DNA from: an uncultured Muribaculaceae bacterium
Lineage (GTDB): Bacteria > Bacteroidota > Bacteroidia > Bacteroidales > Muribaculaceae
Assembly: GCA_944321705.1 (NCBI GenBank)
Contig: CALUMG010000010.1
Location: 36,273-100,272 of the forward strand
Direction of reading: 5' to 3'
Length of the DNA stretch: 64,000 bases
Part shown: positions 63,586 through 64,000 of the stretch, one piece after another
Numbering within the stretch: the stretch's first letter is position 1
How the letters are laid out: each line of letters starts with the position of its first letter
Position numbers and translations under genes: made by a program
The notes under the pieces: model-generated
Databases searched by the model: none
Told to the model about the DNA's origin: nothing
Seen by the model: only the letters and a program-made list of their open reading frames with translations

Positions 63586-64000
63586 TCAAGCCTTCTCAGT
63601 ATTCACAAAATAATATCGACAACATGTTTTTCTGATGGATTTGAATATCATTATAATTCCATTCCATACCATACCTTTGGCTCGATCAATAACTCCACTT
63701 AACATTGCTTTTTGATTGTCTTGACACATCTGCATCATAATTTTGAATTTTAAAGAAGCTACACTTACAGGATCCGACTTACTATCAATGTAATGGTCGA
63801 GTTTTGTCTTCGGGTCCCAATTAGAGCCGGAACTATTTGCCTCGGCTCCAATCATTGCAAAATTTCCAAAGCAATTTATTTGCGATATGCCAAGAGCGCA
63901 TTCCGATGCATTCTCGTCCTTTACCGATGCAGTATGTGTACATCGTTGATTATCAATAGTATAGCACTCTAAAAGGTACAACCAGCAGGTTGGCAAGTAT
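63586..64000 (-). CDS. C-terminal part of a possible GmrSD/DUF1524-type protein (runs off right edge)
   Basis: The frame is open to the window edge (the nominal TTG at 63996 is not a true start), so at least 137 C-terminal residues are seen. 'ISQINCFGNFAMIGAEANSS' followed by GSNWDPKTKLDHYIDS recalls the 'iGNL..L...N...SN..F..K...Y' end of DUF1524/HNH domains found in GmrSD-type restriction enzymes. The family hint is weak; the rest (QMCQDNQKAMLSGVID) is unassigned. It lies next to the mrr gene, in keeping with a defence cluster. Confidence 0.4.
   Translation of the reverse strand, partial: YLPTCWLYLLECYTIDNQRCTHTASVKDENASECALGISQINCFGNFAMIGAEANSSGSNWDPKTKLDHYIDSKSDPVSVASLKFKIMMQMCQDNQKAMLSGVIDRAKGMVWNGIIMIFKSIRKTCCRYYFVNTEKA

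Overview
The window looks like a chromosomal segment of a Bacteroidales bacterium, probably near Muribaculaceae or Bacteroidaceae. The evidence is sequence-internal. Many genes are preceded by promoters of the Bacteroidetes form (TTTG or TTG, about 20 bases, TAnnTTTG). Secreted proteins carry type IX secretion (T9SS) C-terminal sorting domains. A PorW/SprE-like lipoprotein and a PorX regulator are encoded side by side, and the ribosomal proteins are the zinc-free Bacteroidetes versions of S14, S4 and L36. No species is claimed.

Layout. 0-4.3 kb: the start of a family 2 glycosyltransferase running off the left edge, a DUF2442-HTH gene with a frameshifted DUF4160 partner, a T9SS cargo protein, and two overlapping glycosyltransferases. 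4.3-13.7 kb: argB, prfB (with its programmed +1 frameshift), an ArgE-like deacylase, a beta-helix T9SS cargo protein, a CPA2 antiporter, a GlmU-like protein and rfbC. 13.8-32.2 kb: the complete str-S10-spc-alpha cluster (33 genes, rpsL to rplQ) on one strand, from a consensus promoter to a strong terminator. 32.4-45.6 kb: a DUF1460 amidase, tRNA-Leu(CAG), aroA, a small membrane protein, a ZnuB-type permease, porW, porX, tsaE, birA, a GH9-deacetylase fusion and a DUF4923 protein. 45.6-60.75 kb: a defence block with a 1149-residue SIR2-domain protein, divergent from a complete type I-B CRISPR-Cas operon (cas6-cas8b1-cas7-cas5-cas3-cas4-cas1-cas2), and an array of 46 repeats and 45 spacers. 61-64 kb: a GH43 lipoprotein, an Mrr-type restriction endonuclease, and the 3' part of a possible GmrSD/DUF1524-type gene running off the right edge.

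How the parts relate. PorW and PorX serve the secretion system that would export the two cargo proteins seen here. ArgB and the ArgE-like enzyme act in arginine synthesis through acylated intermediates. The SIR2 protein, CRISPR-Cas, Mrr and the partial edge gene suggest a defence island, interrupted by one polysaccharide-degradation gene.

The most interesting non-coding structure lies in the 450 bases between the SIR2 gene and cas6. It holds a long dyad overlapping the -33 box of the presumed cas promoter. Downstream is a shrunken repeat-spacer-repeat-like element whose putative seed matches the -7 box of the same promoter. This resembles the CreR-type guides of some archaeal I-B systems, but is unproven and could be chance in AT-rich DNA. 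A second point of interest is a recurrent promoter-bearing element of about 60 bases in front of three unrelated genes (argE-like, antiporter, rfbC).
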